DNA of 64,000 nt from Streptomyces toxytricini (GTDB lineage: Bacteria; Actinomycetota; Actinomycetes; Streptomycetales; Streptomycetaceae). The stretch spans positions 146,674 through 210,673 of the forward strand of contig NZ_BMTY01000014.1 of the NCBI RefSeq assembly GCF_014649915.1. The letters are read 5' to 3'. This document shows positions 33,462 to 45,474 of this stretch, piece after piece; within the stretch, counting starts at the first letter, position 1; the number at the start of each line of letters is the position of its first letter. The notes under the pieces were generated by a model, which saw only the letters and a list, made by a program, of their open reading frames with translations, was not told the origin of the DNA and made no database searches. A program made the position numbers and the translations under genes.

Positions 33462-34703
33462 GTGCCGAACACCGAGGCCGGCGTGGCCGCGACCGGGACG
33501 GGGGTCCGGTCGCGGCCACGCGCCGTCCTGCCCGCCCTGTGCGTCACGCAGATCACCGGCTGGGGCGTCCTCTACTACGCCTTTCCCGTTCTCAACCCCG
33601 CCATCACCCACGCCACCGGCTGGCCTGTCGGCGCGACCACGGCCGCGTTCTCCGCCGCGCTCATCGTCTCCGCGGCCGTCGGCATCCACGTCGGCCGCGT
33701 CCTGGACCACCGCGGCCCGCGCGCCGTGATGACGGCCGGCTCCGTCCTCGGCCCGCTCAGCCTCCTCATCGTGGCCGCCGCCCCCAACCTCGCCGTATTC
33801 ACCGCCGGATGGCTCCTGGCCGGCGCCTCCATGGCCGCCACCTTCTACCCGCCCGCCTTCGCCGCCCTCACCCGCTGGTGGGCTCCCGACCACATCCGCG
33901 CCCTGACCATCGTCACCCTCGCCGGGGGACTGGCCTCCACCGTCTTCGCCCCCCTGACCGCCGTCCTGGCCGACCACTGCTCCTGGCGCACGACCTACGC
34001 CGTCCTCGCCGCGATCCTCGCCGCCCTGACCATCCCCACCCACGCCCTCGCCCTGCGCGCCCCGTGGCCACCGGCTTCCGGCGCCGGCATCCACCCACCG
34101 GCCACGGGGCCGGACCCCGCCGTCCGCAGCAGGGCGTTCCGGATGCTCGCCGTGACCTTCGCCCTGTCCGCGTTCGCGATGTACGCCGCCGTCATCACCC
34201 TCGTCCCGCTCTTCCTCGAACGCGGCTACACCACCACCCAAGCCGCCTGGGCTCTCGGACTGGGCGGCGCCGGGCAGGTCCTGGGACGCACCCTCTACGC
34301 CACCCTCGCCCGCCACACCGGCACCACCGCCCGCACGGCCACGCTCGTCGGGCTCGGCGGACTCACCACCGCGGCCCTCGCCCTCACCCCCAGCCCCTAC
34401 AGCCTCCTCGTCGTGCTGTCCGTCCTGGCCGGGATCGTCCGCGGCAACCTGACCCTCCTCCAGGCCACCGCCGTCACCGACCGCTGGGGCACCGCCCACT
34501 ACGGCCGGCTCTCCGGGCTTCTCGGCGCACCCGCCCATGCAGCAGCAGCCCTCAGCCCCTTCGCCGGAGCACTGCTGGCCGCTCCCCTCGGCGGCTACGC
34601 GCCCCTGTTCGCCCTGCTGTCCGCAATCGCCACCGCCGGAGCCGTCACAGCCCTCGCCACGACGCCTCTGCACGCGGGAACGGCGTGTGTGCGGCTGAAG
34701 TGA
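33462..34703 (+). CDS. MFS transporter of the arsenic operon
   Basis: The 413-residue protein has twelve predicted helices in two halves with the MFS loop 2-3 pattern GRVLDHRGPRAV near residue 80. The opening TQITGWGVLYYAFPV is typical of the actinobacterial MFS proteins that neighbour arsenic FAD oxidoreductases. It probably exports arsenite or the product of that enzyme, since no ArsB or Acr3 is present in the window. The GTG start is two bases after the oxidoreductase stop. Its TGA abuts the stop of the convergent permease gene with no gap. Confidence 0.75.
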   Translation: MPNTEAGVAATGTGVRSRPRAVLPALCVTQITGWGVLYYAFPVLNPAITHATGWPVGATTAAFSAALIVSAAVGIHVGRVLDHRGPRAVMTAGSVLGPLSLLIVAAAPNLAVFTAGWLLAGASMAATFYPPAFAALTRWWAPDHIRALTIVTLAGGLASTVFAPLTAVLADHCSWRTTYAVLAAILAALTIPTHALALRAPWPPASGAGIHPPATGPDPAVRSRAFRMLAVTFALSAFAMYAAVITLVPLFLERGYTTTQAAWALGLGGAGQVLGRTLYATLARHTGTTARTATLVGLGGLTTAALALTPSPYSLLVVLSVLAGIVRGNLTLLQATAVTDRWGTAHYGRLSGLLGAPAHAAAALSPFAGALLAAPLGGYAPLFALLSAIATAGAVTALATTPLHAGTACVRLK

Positions 34704-36695
34704 TCAGCCCCCGACGTGGATGCCGGGGCGGCGCGCGGGGTCGGGTTCGTGGCTGCGGATGATCTCGCGGGTGACCGGGGCCGTGTCCCCGCGTCCCAGG
34801 AGGAAGTAGCGGACCATGTGGACGAGCGGGCTGCCCTCGGCCCAGGCGAAGTGGCAGTGCGGCCGGATGCCGGTGGCGTCCCGGAGGGCAAGCAGGATGG
34901 CGGCGATGGCGTTCGGTGCGGCCGGGGCGGCCGCGCGGAGGATCCGGTGGCCACCGACCTCGGCCCCGTGGACGGTGAGGGTGTCGCTGAATTCGGAGGG
35001 GTCGACCACGTCGATCTCGAGGAAGATGACGTCGGCGCGGCCGGGGACGGGGTTGACGCCGCGCTGTTCGCGTTCCTTGTCGCGGTACTCGGCGGCGTCG
35101 CCGGCCTGGCGGCGGTTGGCGATGATGTTGATCGCGTTGTCGTGGGCGAGGGTGTCGTCGATGAACCGCCGGGCATCGGCGTCGAAGACGATGCTGTCGG
35201 CGCGCAGTTCGGTGGTGCGGGATACACGGGAGACCAGCGACACGGTGATGATGCCGGCGATGAAGAACGCGGAGATGACGATGCCGTCGGGCTTGTCGAC
35301 GATGTTGGCGACCAGGGCGTAGAGCAGGACGGCGGTCAGCAGCGCGAACCCGACGGTCGCGGCACGTCGGCGGTGGCGTGCGACGGAGACGGTGACGGCG
35401 AAGGCGCCGGAGACCATCATGGCGAGGATGCCGGTGGCGTAGGCGCCGGCCTGCTCGTCGACGTCGGCGTCGAAGGCGATCGTGATGAGGATGCACAGGA
35501 GCGTGTAGACGATCACGACCGGTCGGACGGCGCGTCCCCACTCCGGGGCCATGCCGTAGTCCGGCAGGTAGCGGGGGACGATGTTGACCAGGCCCGCCAT
35601 GGCGGAGGCTCCGGCGAACCACAGGATCAGGATGGTGCTGATGTCGTAGACGGTGCCGAAGGCCTCGCCGACGTGCTCGTGGGCCAGCCAGGCCAGGGCG
35701 CGGCCGTTCGCTGCGCCCCCCGGTTCGAACAGCTCGTGCGGGATGAGCAGCGTGGTGACGAAGCTCGCCGAGAGCAGGTAGACGCTCATGATGAGCGCGG
35801 CGGTGGTCAGCAGCCGGCGGGTGTTGCGGATCCGCGAGCGCAGCCGCTGCTCGGCATCGGCGCCCTCGGCGGCGACGAGCGGCATCATGCTCACGCCGGT
35901 TTCGAAGCCGGACAGCCCCAGCACCAGCAGCGGGAAGGCGAGAAGGGCCGGGCCCATGAGGTCGCCGAAGCCGCCTCCGCCCGCTGCGAGGGCGTCGGTC
36001 CACGCCGACCAGGCCCCGGGGGTGGTGAACACGTGGACCAGTCCGACGCCGATGACGACCGCGTTCAGCGCGAGGAAGATGGCGACCAGCGGGATGGCCA
36101 CGCTGACCGCCTCGCTGAACCCGAGCAGGAACACCCCGCCGAGTACGAGCAGCAGCACCACGGTCAGGGCGACTTCGTGGCCGTGCAGGGCCGCGGGGAA
36201 GAAGGGGTTCTCCACGACGTGCACGGACGCGTCGGCGGTGGACAGGGTGATGGTGATGATCCAGGAGGTGGCCACGAAGCCGAGCAGGACCAGGACGAAA
36301 AGCTTGCCCCACCAGAAGGGCAGCAGGTCCTCCAGCATCGCCACCGACCCGGCGCCGTGCGGGCTCTCCTTCGCCACGCGCCGGTACATCGGCAGCATGC
36401 CCAGCAGCGTCAGCGCCACGATGAGCAGCGTCGCCAGCGGCGAGACCGCCCCTGCGGCGAGAGCGGCGATCGCGGGTACGTAGGCGAGGCTGGAGAAGTA
36501 GTCGACACCGGTCAGGCACATCACCTTCCACCAGGGGTGCGGCTTGGCATGGCCCTCGTCGGCCGCCGGCCCCACCGGCTGCACCCGGTGCCGCAGCATC
36601 CACCGTCCCAGCCCGCCCGACGGCTGCGGCGGAAGGGCAGGGCTGTCCACCACCTCGGGCATACCCGTGTGACCCGCGTCCCTCATGTCCCCCAT
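34704..36695 (-). CDS. APC-superfamily permease, candidate potassium importer
   Basis: The 663-residue protein has about twelve transmembrane helices (residues about 65-500). The conserved first-helix segment VDYFSSLAYVPAIAAL near residue 68 is close to the SSDALSSVAYG of KimA-type transporters. A soluble C-terminal domain follows (about 510-663, including VIFLEIDVVDPSEF and HCHFAWAEGSPLVHM). The start at 36695 has GGAGAGG 5 bases upstream. Its position beside kdpDE and a 12-bp motif shared with the kdp leader suggest potassium uptake; classical amino-acid transport cannot be excluded. Confidence 0.7.
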   Translation of the reverse strand: MGDMRDAGHTGMPEVVDSPALPPQPSGGLGRWMLRHRVQPVGPAADEGHAKPHPWWKVMCLTGVDYFSSLAYVPAIAALAAGAVSPLATLLIVALTLLGMLPMYRRVAKESPHGAGSVAMLEDLLPFWWGKLFVLVLLGFVATSWIITITLSTADASVHVVENPFFPAALHGHEVALTVVLLLVLGGVFLLGFSEAVSVAIPLVAIFLALNAVVIGVGLVHVFTTPGAWSAWTDALAAGGGGFGDLMGPALLAFPLLVLGLSGFETGVSMMPLVAAEGADAEQRLRSRIRNTRRLLTTAALIMSVYLLSASFVTTLLIPHELFEPGGAANGRALAWLAHEHVGEAFGTVYDISTILILWFAGASAMAGLVNIVPRYLPDYGMAPEWGRAVRPVVIVYTLLCILITIAFDADVDEQAGAYATGILAMMVSGAFAVTVSVARHRRRAATVGFALLTAVLLYALVANIVDKPDGIVISAFFIAGIITVSLVSRVSRTTELRADSIVFDADARRFIDDTLAHDNAINIIANRRQAGDAAEYRDKEREQRGVNPVPGRADVIFLEIDVVDPSEFSDTLTVHGAEVGGHRILRAAAPAAPNAIAAILLALRDATGIRPHCHFAWAEGSPLVHMVRYFLLGRGDTAPVTREIIRSHEPDPARRPGIHVGG

Positions 36696-37193
36696 CAACC
36701 TCTCCGGCCTGCTCACAACTGGCCACCAGCGCGGGGGCCTCTCGTCGATCACCGAGTATGGGCCCGCTGCCGACGCGGCCCCGCACCGAAGGGACCGGTC
36801 CCCTCACCCGCCCTCCGAGGTTGCGCAGGCGACCACGCACCATGCCGGCCGTGACCTCCGCCCTGAACAGGCGGCGTTTTGCGGGGAAATGCACCGTTCA
36901 GTGCGATGCCGTGGGCCTTCCTGCCCTGCCTTACCGGAGGCGGCCACAGAGCCTCGCACGGCGTCCTGCGCCGCGAAATCCATACGGATTTTTAACGTCG
37001 AACGCCCTCGGTCCAGGCCCCACACTGCTCGCCGGGCCCGACTCGCCAGCCGGGAGGGCGGAGCCGTCGAAAACCTCTGGATCGGCGCGGGAGCCATCGC
37101 CTTGCCGGTCGAGGCCGAGGAGAGGGCCGGCTGCCAGAGTTCCCGGCGTCCGGGCCGGACGGCCGATATCCCCGACAGGGGGACCGCCGGCCG
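36696..37193 (-). promoter_or_regulatory. Upstream region of the APC permease
   Basis: A 498-base gap between kdpD and the permease start holds no gene I can support. It includes the GGATTTTTAACG motif at 36986-36997. A long 5-prime leader is possible; I looked for a ydaO-type (c-di-AMP) riboswitch and could not make a convincing match. Confidence 0.4.
36986..36997. promoter_or_regulatory. GGATTTTTAACG motif, KdpE-site candidate
   Basis: This 12-mer is identical to one at 45298-45309 in the kdp leader and in the same orientation relative to the gene. Both are preceded by CATACGG. Eight of twelve bases are A/T in a genome over 70% G+C. Confidence 0.4.
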
Positions 37194-39737
37194 TCAGCTG
37201 ACTGCCGAAGCGGGCAACTCTGCCGAGACGGGGTGTTCGCTCCCCGCCACGGGGAGGGTCAGGACCATGGTCAGCCCTCCGCCCGGGGTGTCCTCTGCGG
37301 CGAGAGTGCCTCCGACGGCCTCGGTGAAGCCGCGGGCCACGGCGAGGCCCAGGCCGACGCCGGCACCCGCGGGGGCGTCGCCGTGCCGCTGGAAGGGTTC
37401 GAAGATGCGGTCCTTCGCCTCGTCCGGGACGCCCGGGCCGCGGTCCACCACGCGGAGTTCGAGCCGGTCGTGCAAGGCACTTGCAGTGATGAGGACCGGC
37501 TGCCCCGCGGGGCTGTACTTGACGGCGTTCTCGACGATGTTGGCGACGGCGCGCTCCAGCAGTCCGCGGTCGACGGCGACCAGGGGGAGGGTTTCCGGGA
37601 TGTCGAGTGCGACGCTGTCCTCGGGTACGCCGCCCAGGGCCATCGGCACGACCTCGTCGAGGTAGCTCTCGCGGATGAGCGGCACGACGGTGCCGGTGTT
37701 GAGCCGGGACATGTCCAGCAGATTGCCGATGAGCTGGCCCAGCCGATCGGCGCCCTCCTCGATGCCCTCCAGCAGGTCGGCCCGGTCCTCCTCGGACCAC
37801 TCGACGTCGTCGGAGCGCAACGAGCTGACGGAGGCTTTGATCCCGGCGAGCGGCGTGCGCAGATCGTGGCTCACGGCTGCAAGGAGCGCCGTGCGGATCC
37901 GGTTCGCCTCCGAGAGCCGTCGGGCCTCCTCGGCCTCGCCGACCAGACGCTGCCGGTCGAGGACGACGGCGGCCTGGGCGGCGAACGCGCCGAGCACGCG
38001 CCGGTCCTCGGCGGCCAGCACCCGGCCGGACAGCGCCAGGGACAGGTTCTCGCCCACAGGCATGTCGACGTCGGCGTCCTCGGGGCGGCTGACCGGATGG
38101 CTGCCGGCACTTGCCGCGAGTGTCCAGGGCTCGACTTCGCTCGCGCGTTCCAGCAGCGACACGGAGTCCATCGTGAACGTTTCGCGGAGGCGTTCCAGCA
38201 GCGCGTCCAGGGAGTCCTCGCCGCGCAGGACGCTGCCGGCCAGGAAGGACAGGATCTCGGACTCCGCCCGGAGGCGGGCGGCCTGCTGGGTGCGCCGGGC
38301 GGCCAGGTCCACGACGGAGGCCACCGAGACCGCGACCCCCACGAAGATCGCGATGGCCACGATGTTCTTCGGGTCGGCGATGGTGAACCGGTGGAGGGGT
38401 GAGGTGAAGAAGTAGTTCAGGAGCAGCGAGCCGAAGGCCGCCGAGGCGAGCGCCGGCATCAGTCCGCCCAGCAGGGCGGCCGCCACCGTGCAGGTCAGGA
38501 ACAGCAGCATGTCGTTCGCGAGCCCGAGACCGGGAAGGACCTGGTTGAGCAGCAGCGTGAGCAGGGCCGGGCCGGCGACGGCGGTCAGCCAGCCCCAGAT
38601 GATGCGGGACCGCCCCAGCCGCGCCTTGCGCGGGATCGGCAGGCCGCGCCCCTTGGCAGCGGCGTCATGGGTGACGATGTGCACGTCGAGGTCCGGCCCG
38701 GACTCGCGGGCCACGGTCGCGCTGACCCCGGGCCCGAACGCGTACTGCCAGGAACGGCGCCTGCTCACGCCGAGCACGATCTGCGTGGCGTTCACCCCGC
38801 GGGCGAACTCCAGCAGGGCATCGGAGACATCGTCTCCGATGACGTGGTGGAAGGTGCCGCCGAGGTCCTCGACCAGGGTGCGCTGGACGGCGAGTTCCTT
38901 GGGCGAGGCGGTGCTCAGCCCGTCACTTGCGGAGATGTACACGGCGAGGACCTCCCCGCCGGCTCCCTTCTCGGCCAGGCGGGCGGCCCGGCGGATGAGC
39001 GTGCGGCCCTCGGAGCCGCCGGTGAGGCCGACGACGATGCGTTCGCGGGCCTGCCAGGTGGTGCGGATGTCGTGCTCGCCGCGGTACTCGCGCAGGTACT
39101 CGTCGACCCGGTCGGCGGTCCACAGCAGGGCCAGCTCGCGCAGCGCGGTGAGGTTGCCGGGCCGGAAGTAGTTGGACAGGGCGGCGTCGACCTTGTCGGC
39201 CTTGTAGACGTTGCCGTGTGCCATCCGGCGGCGCAGCGCCTGGGGGGACATGTCGACCAGTTCGATCTGGTCGGCCCGCCGGACCACCTCGTCGGGCACG
39301 GTCTCCCGCTGCCGTACCCCGGTTATGGTCTCGACGACATCGCCGAGGGACTCCAGGTGCTGGATGTTCACCGTCGACACCACGTCGATTCCGGCCTGGA
39401 GCAGCTCCTCGACGTCCTGCCACCGCTTGGCGTTGCGGGAGCCGGGGACGTTGGTGTGCGCCAGCTCGTCCACCAGGGCCACAGCCGGCCTGCGGGCGAG
39501 GATCGCGTCCACGTCCATCTCGGCGAACGTGGTGCCCCGGTACTCCAGGTCGCGCCGCGGAACCAGTTCCAAGCCGTGGAGCATCACCACCGTGCGCGGC
39601 CGGTTGTGGTGCTCGACGAAGCCGACCACGCAGTCGGTCCCCCGCTCGATCCGGCGGTGTGCCTCGGACAGCATGGCGTACGTCTTGCCGACGCCCGGAG
39701 CCGCGCCCAGGTAGATCCGGAGCTTTCCGCGTCCCAT
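37194..39737 (-). CDS. kdpD: Potassium/turgor sensor kinase KdpD
   Basis: The 847-residue kinase has the KdpD N-terminal domain with Walker A-like GAAPGVGKT (11-19) and DELAHTN, a universal stress protein-like domain (about 230-365), four membrane helices (about 385-490), a GAF-like region, and HisKA with His624 in AVSHDLRTPLAG. HATPase_c motifs VENAVKYSP, DRGPGVP and GVGLGLAV follow. It controls the KdpFABC pump through KdpE, whose gene ends 20 bases upstream. All key residues are present. Confidence 0.96.
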   Translation of the reverse strand: MGRGKLRIYLGAAPGVGKTYAMLSEAHRRIERGTDCVVGFVEHHNRPRTVVMLHGLELVPRRDLEYRGTTFAEMDVDAILARRPAVALVDELAHTNVPGSRNAKRWQDVEELLQAGIDVVSTVNIQHLESLGDVVETITGVRQRETVPDEVVRRADQIELVDMSPQALRRRMAHGNVYKADKVDAALSNYFRPGNLTALRELALLWTADRVDEYLREYRGEHDIRTTWQARERIVVGLTGGSEGRTLIRRAARLAEKGAGGEVLAVYISASDGLSTASPKELAVQRTLVEDLGGTFHHVIGDDVSDALLEFARGVNATQIVLGVSRRRSWQYAFGPGVSATVARESGPDLDVHIVTHDAAAKGRGLPIPRKARLGRSRIIWGWLTAVAGPALLTLLLNQVLPGLGLANDMLLFLTCTVAAALLGGLMPALASAAFGSLLLNYFFTSPLHRFTIADPKNIVAIAIFVGVAVSVASVVDLAARRTQQAARLRAESEILSFLAGSVLRGEDSLDALLERLRETFTMDSVSLLERASEVEPWTLAASAGSHPVSRPEDADVDMPVGENLSLALSGRVLAAEDRRVLGAFAAQAAVVLDRQRLVGEAEEARRLSEANRIRTALLAAVSHDLRTPLAGIKASVSSLRSDDVEWSEEDRADLLEGIEEGADRLGQLIGNLLDMSRLNTGTVVPLIRESYLDEVVPMALGGVPEDSVALDIPETLPLVAVDRGLLERAVANIVENAVKYSPAGQPVLITASALHDRLELRVVDRGPGVPDEAKDRIFEPFQRHGDAPAGAGVGLGLAVARGFTEAVGGTLAAEDTPGGGLTMVLTLPVAGSEHPVSAELPASAVS

Positions 39738-39757
39738 GATGGTGGCTCTTCTTCTGT

Positions 39758-40444
39758 TCAGGGTTCGAAGCGGTAGCCCATGCCGGGCTCGGTGATCAGG
39801 TACCGGGGCCGTGCAGGGTCGGCCTCGAGCTTGCGCCGGAGCTGGGCCATGTAGACGCGCAGGTAGTTCGTGTTCTCACTGTAGGTCGGCCCCCAGACCT
39901 CCAGCAGGAGCCGACTCTGCGTGACGAGGTGGCCCGGATGGGTGACGAGGATCTCCAGCAGGTGCCATTCGGTCGGAGTGAGCCGAACGGTCCGGTCACC
40001 GCGCCGGACCTTCTTCGCCAGCAGGTCGATGGTGAAGTCGTCGGTCTCGACGACGGTGACGTCGTCGGCCCGCCGGACCGGCTCCGACTGTCTCCGGGAG
40101 GCGGCCCGCAGCCGGGCCAGGAGCTCGTCCATGCTGAACGGCTTGGTGACGTAGTCGTCGGCCCCGGCGTCCAACGCCCGGACCTTCTCCTCGGAGGTGT
40201 GCCGGGCCGACAGCACCACGATCGGGACCCGGCTCCAGCCGCGCACCCCCTTGATGACCTCGATGCCGTCCATGTCGGGCAGCCCGAGGTCGAGGACGAT
40301 GACGTCGGGCTTGCGGGCGGAGGCGAGCCGCAGGGCGGTACCGCCGTCGGCCGCCTGCTCGACGTCGTACTTGCGCGCCTGGAGGTTGATCCTCAGTGCG
40401 CGGACGAGCTGGGGATCGTCCTCCACCACGAGCACCCGGGTCAT
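39758..40444 (-). CDS. kdpE: Response regulator KdpE
   Basis: The 228-residue OmpR-type regulator has an acidic pair (VVEDD), phosphoacceptor Asp52 (VIVLDLGLPDMDG), a conserved Lys in VTKPF, and a winged-helix DNA-binding domain (about 130-225, with HLVTQSRLLLEVWG and NTNYLRVYMAQLRRKLE). It activates the kdp operon under low potassium in known systems. kdpD follows after 20 bases and is co-transcribed. It lies 101 bases downstream of kdpC, with a hairpin between. Confidence 0.96.
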   Translation of the reverse strand: MTRVLVVEDDPQLVRALRINLQARKYDVEQAADGGTALRLASARKPDVIVLDLGLPDMDGIEVIKGVRGWSRVPIVVLSARHTSEEKVRALDAGADDYVTKPFSMDELLARLRAASRRQSEPVRRADDVTVVETDDFTIDLLAKKVRRGDRTVRLTPTEWHLLEILVTHPGHLVTQSRLLLEVWGPTYSENTNYLRVYMAQLRRKLEADPARPRYLITEPGMGYRFEP

Positions 40445-40485
40445 CGGTGTGCAGCCTTTCCTTCGTTGCGAGCAACACAGTGGCG

Positions 40486-40522
40486 AACCGGCGTGGGCGC
40501 GGAAATCCCGCCCACGCCGGTT
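40486..40522 (-). terminator. 14-bp perfect stem hairpin between kdpC and kdpE
   Basis: Arms 40486-40499 (AACCGGCGTGGGCG) and 40509-40522 are exact complements with a 9-base loop. It probably terminates or attenuates the structural operon so that kdpED is made at a different level. Confidence 0.7.
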
Positions 40523-40545
40523 CCGGGTTCACGCGACATGAACCA

Positions 40546-41223
40546 TCAGTTCTGGGACAGAGCCTTGAGGGCGGTGTTGAGCTCCAGCACGTTGACGCGC
40601 GGCTCGCCCATGAAGCCTAGCTGCCGACCCTCGGTGTGGTCCCTCACCAGCTTCTCGACCTCCTTGACGTCGAGACCGTTCCTCTCCGCGACGCGGTGGA
40701 CCTGGAGTCCGGCGTAGACGGGCGAGATGTGCGGGTCGAGGCCGGAGCCGGAGGAGGTGACGGCTTCGGCCGGCACGTCCTGGGGCCTGACCTTGAAGCC
40801 GGCGGTGGAGTTGTCGGCGACCACGGCGGCCTTGGCATCGGTGACCCACTTGATCAGCTCCTCGTCGTCTCCTGCCCGGTTGGTGGCGCCGGAGAGGATG
40901 AGGGAGTACCGGGTGTTGACGCTGTTGGTGCCGAGACCGTTCGAGGGGCGCGGCTGGAACCACCTCAGGTCCGGCCTGGCCGCCTCCTCCGGGTCGTCAG
41001 GGTTCTGCCCGGGCAGGTTGTAGGTCTGCCCGATGAGGGAGGAGCCGACGACCTTCCCGGCCTCGTCCTTGATCTCGGAGCCGTCGGCCTTGTCGCCGAA
41101 GAGGGCCTGGGCGATCCCCGTGACGGCGAGGGGATAGAGAACGCCGCAGATCACGGTCAGGACGAGGAGGGCCCGCAGGCCCGCGCCGATCAGACGCACG
41201 GTGTGGGATACGGAAGTGTTCAT
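40546..41223 (-). CDS. kdpC: Potassium-transporting ATPase subunit KdpC
   Basis: The 225-residue subunit has one N-terminal membrane helix (about 13-35: ALLVLTVICGVLYPLAVTGI) and a periplasmic-type domain with GSSLIGQTYNLPG, LDPHISPVYAGLQVHRVA and a C-terminal NVLELNTALKAL. It is slightly longer than the E. coli protein (190). It starts 6 bases after kdpB ends, within the kdpFABC operon. It assists ATP and potassium binding by the KdpA/KdpB pump. Confidence 0.95.
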   Translation of the reverse strand: MNTSVSHTVRLIGAGLRALLVLTVICGVLYPLAVTGIAQALFGDKADGSEIKDEAGKVVGSSLIGQTYNLPGQNPDDPEEAARPDLRWFQPRPSNGLGTNSVNTRYSLILSGATNRAGDDEELIKWVTDAKAAVVADNSTAGFKVRPQDVPAEAVTSSGSGLDPHISPVYAGLQVHRVAERNGLDVKEVEKLVRDHTEGRQLGFMGEPRVNVLELNTALKALSQN

Positions 41224-41229
41224 GGGCGG

Positions 41230-43337
<2,108 letters not shown>

Positions 43338-43341
<4 letters not shown>

Positions 43342-45002
43342 GATGCGAGCCCTTCGGCGAGCGGCCCCAGCGCGAGGGCGGGGAAGTAGGTCAGACCGGT
43401 GACGATGAGGATCGTGCCGACGAGGAGACCGGTGTAGAGCGGCTTGTCGGTACGGAGGGTGCCCGCGGTCGCGGGGACGGGCTTCTGCTCGGCGAGCGAG
43501 CCGGCCAGCGCGAGGACGAACACCATGGGCAGGAAGCGGCCCAGCAGCATGGCGATGCCGATGGTCGAGTTGAACCACTGGGTGTCGGCGTTGAGGCCGG
43601 CGAAGGCGGAGCCGTTGTTGTTGGCGCCGGAGGTGTAGGCGTACAGCACCTCGGAGAAGCCGTGCGCGCCCGAGTTCAGCATCGAGTCCGGCGGGGTCGG
43701 CAGCGCCATCGCCGCGGCGGTGAAGCCGAGGACCAGGGCCGGGGTGACGAGGATGTAGCAGGCCGCGAACTTGATCTCGCGGGTGCCGATCTTCTTGCCC
43801 AGGTACTCGGGGGTGCGGCCGACCATCAGACCGGCGATGAACACCGCGATCATCGCCATGACCAGCATGCCGTAGAGGCCGGAGCCGACGCCGCCGGGCG
43901 CGATCTCACCCAGCTGCATGCCCAGCAGCTGGATCCCGCCGCCGAGCCCGGTGTAGGAGGAGTGGAAGGAGTTGACCGCGCCGGTCGAGGTCAGCGTGGT
44001 GGCCACCGAGAAGATCGCCGAGGCGCCGATGCCGAAGCGGGTCTCCTTGCCCTCCATCGCACCGCCCGCGACCTCGAAGGCCGGGCCGTGGTGCGCGAAC
44101 TCCGTCCACATCATCAGCGCGGTGAAGCCGATCCAGATCGTCGCCATCGTCGCGAGGATCGCGTAGCCCTGACGCAGACTGCCCACCATACGGCCGAACG
44201 TGCGGGTCAAGGAGAACGGAATGACCAGGATCAGGAAGACCTCGAAGAGGTTGGAGAACGGGGTGGGGTTCTCGAAGGGGTGGGCGGAGTTGGCGTTGAA
44301 GTAGCCGCCGCCGTTCGTGCCCAGCACCTTGATGACCTCCTGCGAGGCCACCGCCCCGCCGTTCCACTCCTGGCTGCCGCCCGTGAACCGGCCGACCTCG
44401 TGGATACCTGAGAAGTTCTGGACCGCACCGCAGGCGACCAGGATGATCGCGCCGACTACGGAGAGGGGCAGCAGGATCCGGAACACACCGCGCACGAGGT
44501 CGGCCCAGAAGTTGCCCAGCTCACCGGTGCGCGAGCGGGCGAAACCGCGGACGAGGGCGACGGCCACGGCCATCCCGACGGCGGCCGAGACGAAGTTCTG
44601 CACCGCGAGGCCGCCGGTCTGCACGACGTGGCCCATGGCCTGCTCGCCGGAGTACGACTGCCAGTTCGTGTTGGCCACGAACGACGCGGCGGTGTTGAAG
44701 GCCTGGTCCGGATCGATGGCTTGGAAGCCGAGCGACCCGGGCAGGACGCCCTGGGCTCGCTGGAGTGCGTACAGGAAGAGGACGCCCACCGCGGAGAAGG
44801 CCAGGACACCGCGCAGGTACGCGGGCCAGCGCATCTCGGCGGTCGGATTGGCGCCGATCGCCTTGTAGATCCACTTCTCCGGCTCGTGGTGCTTCTCGGA
44901 GGAGTAGACCCGGGCCATGTATTCGCCGAGGGGGCGGTAGGCCAGCGCGAGCGCGGCGATCAGGGCAAGCAGCTGGAGCACACCAGCCGTCTGGGAACTC
45001 AT
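43338..45002 (-). CDS. kdpA: Potassium-transporting ATPase channel subunit KdpA
   Basis: The 554-residue membrane protein has about ten helices and the selectivity-filter-like segments TNWQSYSGE, GTNGGGYFNANSAHPFENPT, TSTGAVNSFHSS and TSGANNNGSAFAG, which line the four KdpA repeats. It ends overlapping kdpB. The ATG at 45002 lies 8 bases after kdpF. It is the potassium-conducting subunit of KdpFABC. Confidence 0.97.
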
Positions 45003-45010
45003 GAGGGTGC

Positions 45011-45100
45011 TCAGAACCTCTCCGGCTTGACGAGGGCGAGGACGAGGTAGCCGAGCAGGGCGAGGGCGACCAGCAGGCCGACGATGTTCTCGACGGTCAC
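45011..45100 (-). CDS. kdpF: KdpF small subunit
   Basis: The 29-residue peptide reads VTVENIVGLLVALALLGYLV and ends LALVKPERF, a single membrane helix with the conserved KPERF tail of KdpF. The GTG start overlaps the stop of the preceding 27-residue ORF by four bases (GTGA). It stabilises the Kdp complex. Confidence 0.93.
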   Translation of the reverse strand: MTVENIVGLLVALALLGYLVLALVKPERF

Positions 45101-45180
45101 AGCTTCACCACCCCCTTGGCGATGAGGCCCACCAGCGCGAATACCGCGACCGTGGTGGCGACGAAGGCCAGATCGGCCAT
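45097..45180 (-). CDS. 27-residue single-helix membrane peptide ahead of kdpF
   Basis: ATG at 45180 is preceded by AGGAG 6 bases upstream. The peptide begins MADLAFVATTVAVFALVGLI and ends AKGVVKL, one hydrophobic helix with a short basic tail. Its TGA overlaps the kdpF GTG, so the two are translationally coupled. It is too small to show homology, but its site, ribosome-binding site and coupling support a real gene. It could be a second small Kdp subunit or a leader peptide. Confidence 0.7.
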   Translation of the reverse strand: MADLAFVATTVAVFALVGLIAKGVVKL

Positions 45181-45297
45181 CGTGAGCTCCTGGAATGAAG
45201 TGACGAAAACGGAATCGGCCGGAATGGCCGAGACAGAGCAAACCGCGGATGGACCCATGCGTTAAGAGGCCTTGATGATGTTCATACGGGCGCGGGG

Positions 45298-45309
45298 GGA
45301 TTTTTAACG
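45298..45309. promoter_or_regulatory. kdp leader motif, KdpE-site candidate
   Basis: GGATTTTTAACG here matches the copy at 36986. Nearby, GTTAAGAG (about 45261) and CTCTTAC (about 45313) form a loose inverted pair around CATACGG. The A/T-rich cluster lies 80-135 bases upstream of the first kdp ORF and is the probable promoter/operator. Confidence 0.45.
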
Positions 45310-45474
45310 ACTCTCTTACGCCGCCCCCCTGACCCGCCGTGAAGAAACGGCCCCTCCGGGGCGGTCCGACAACACGTTCCCGTCGGCCGAGCCTTCCGTA
45401 CGGCAAACACGAGGTATCCCGCCGGTCCCCTCGCGACGGAGGGAGACCGGCAGGATTCCTCCGCCGACCGGGCG

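Noticed and set aside
36696..37193. Possible c-di-AMP (ydaO-type) riboswitch before the APC permease
   Set aside because: Such switches precede some potassium importers, but I could not align the conserved elements; only the permease context suggests it.
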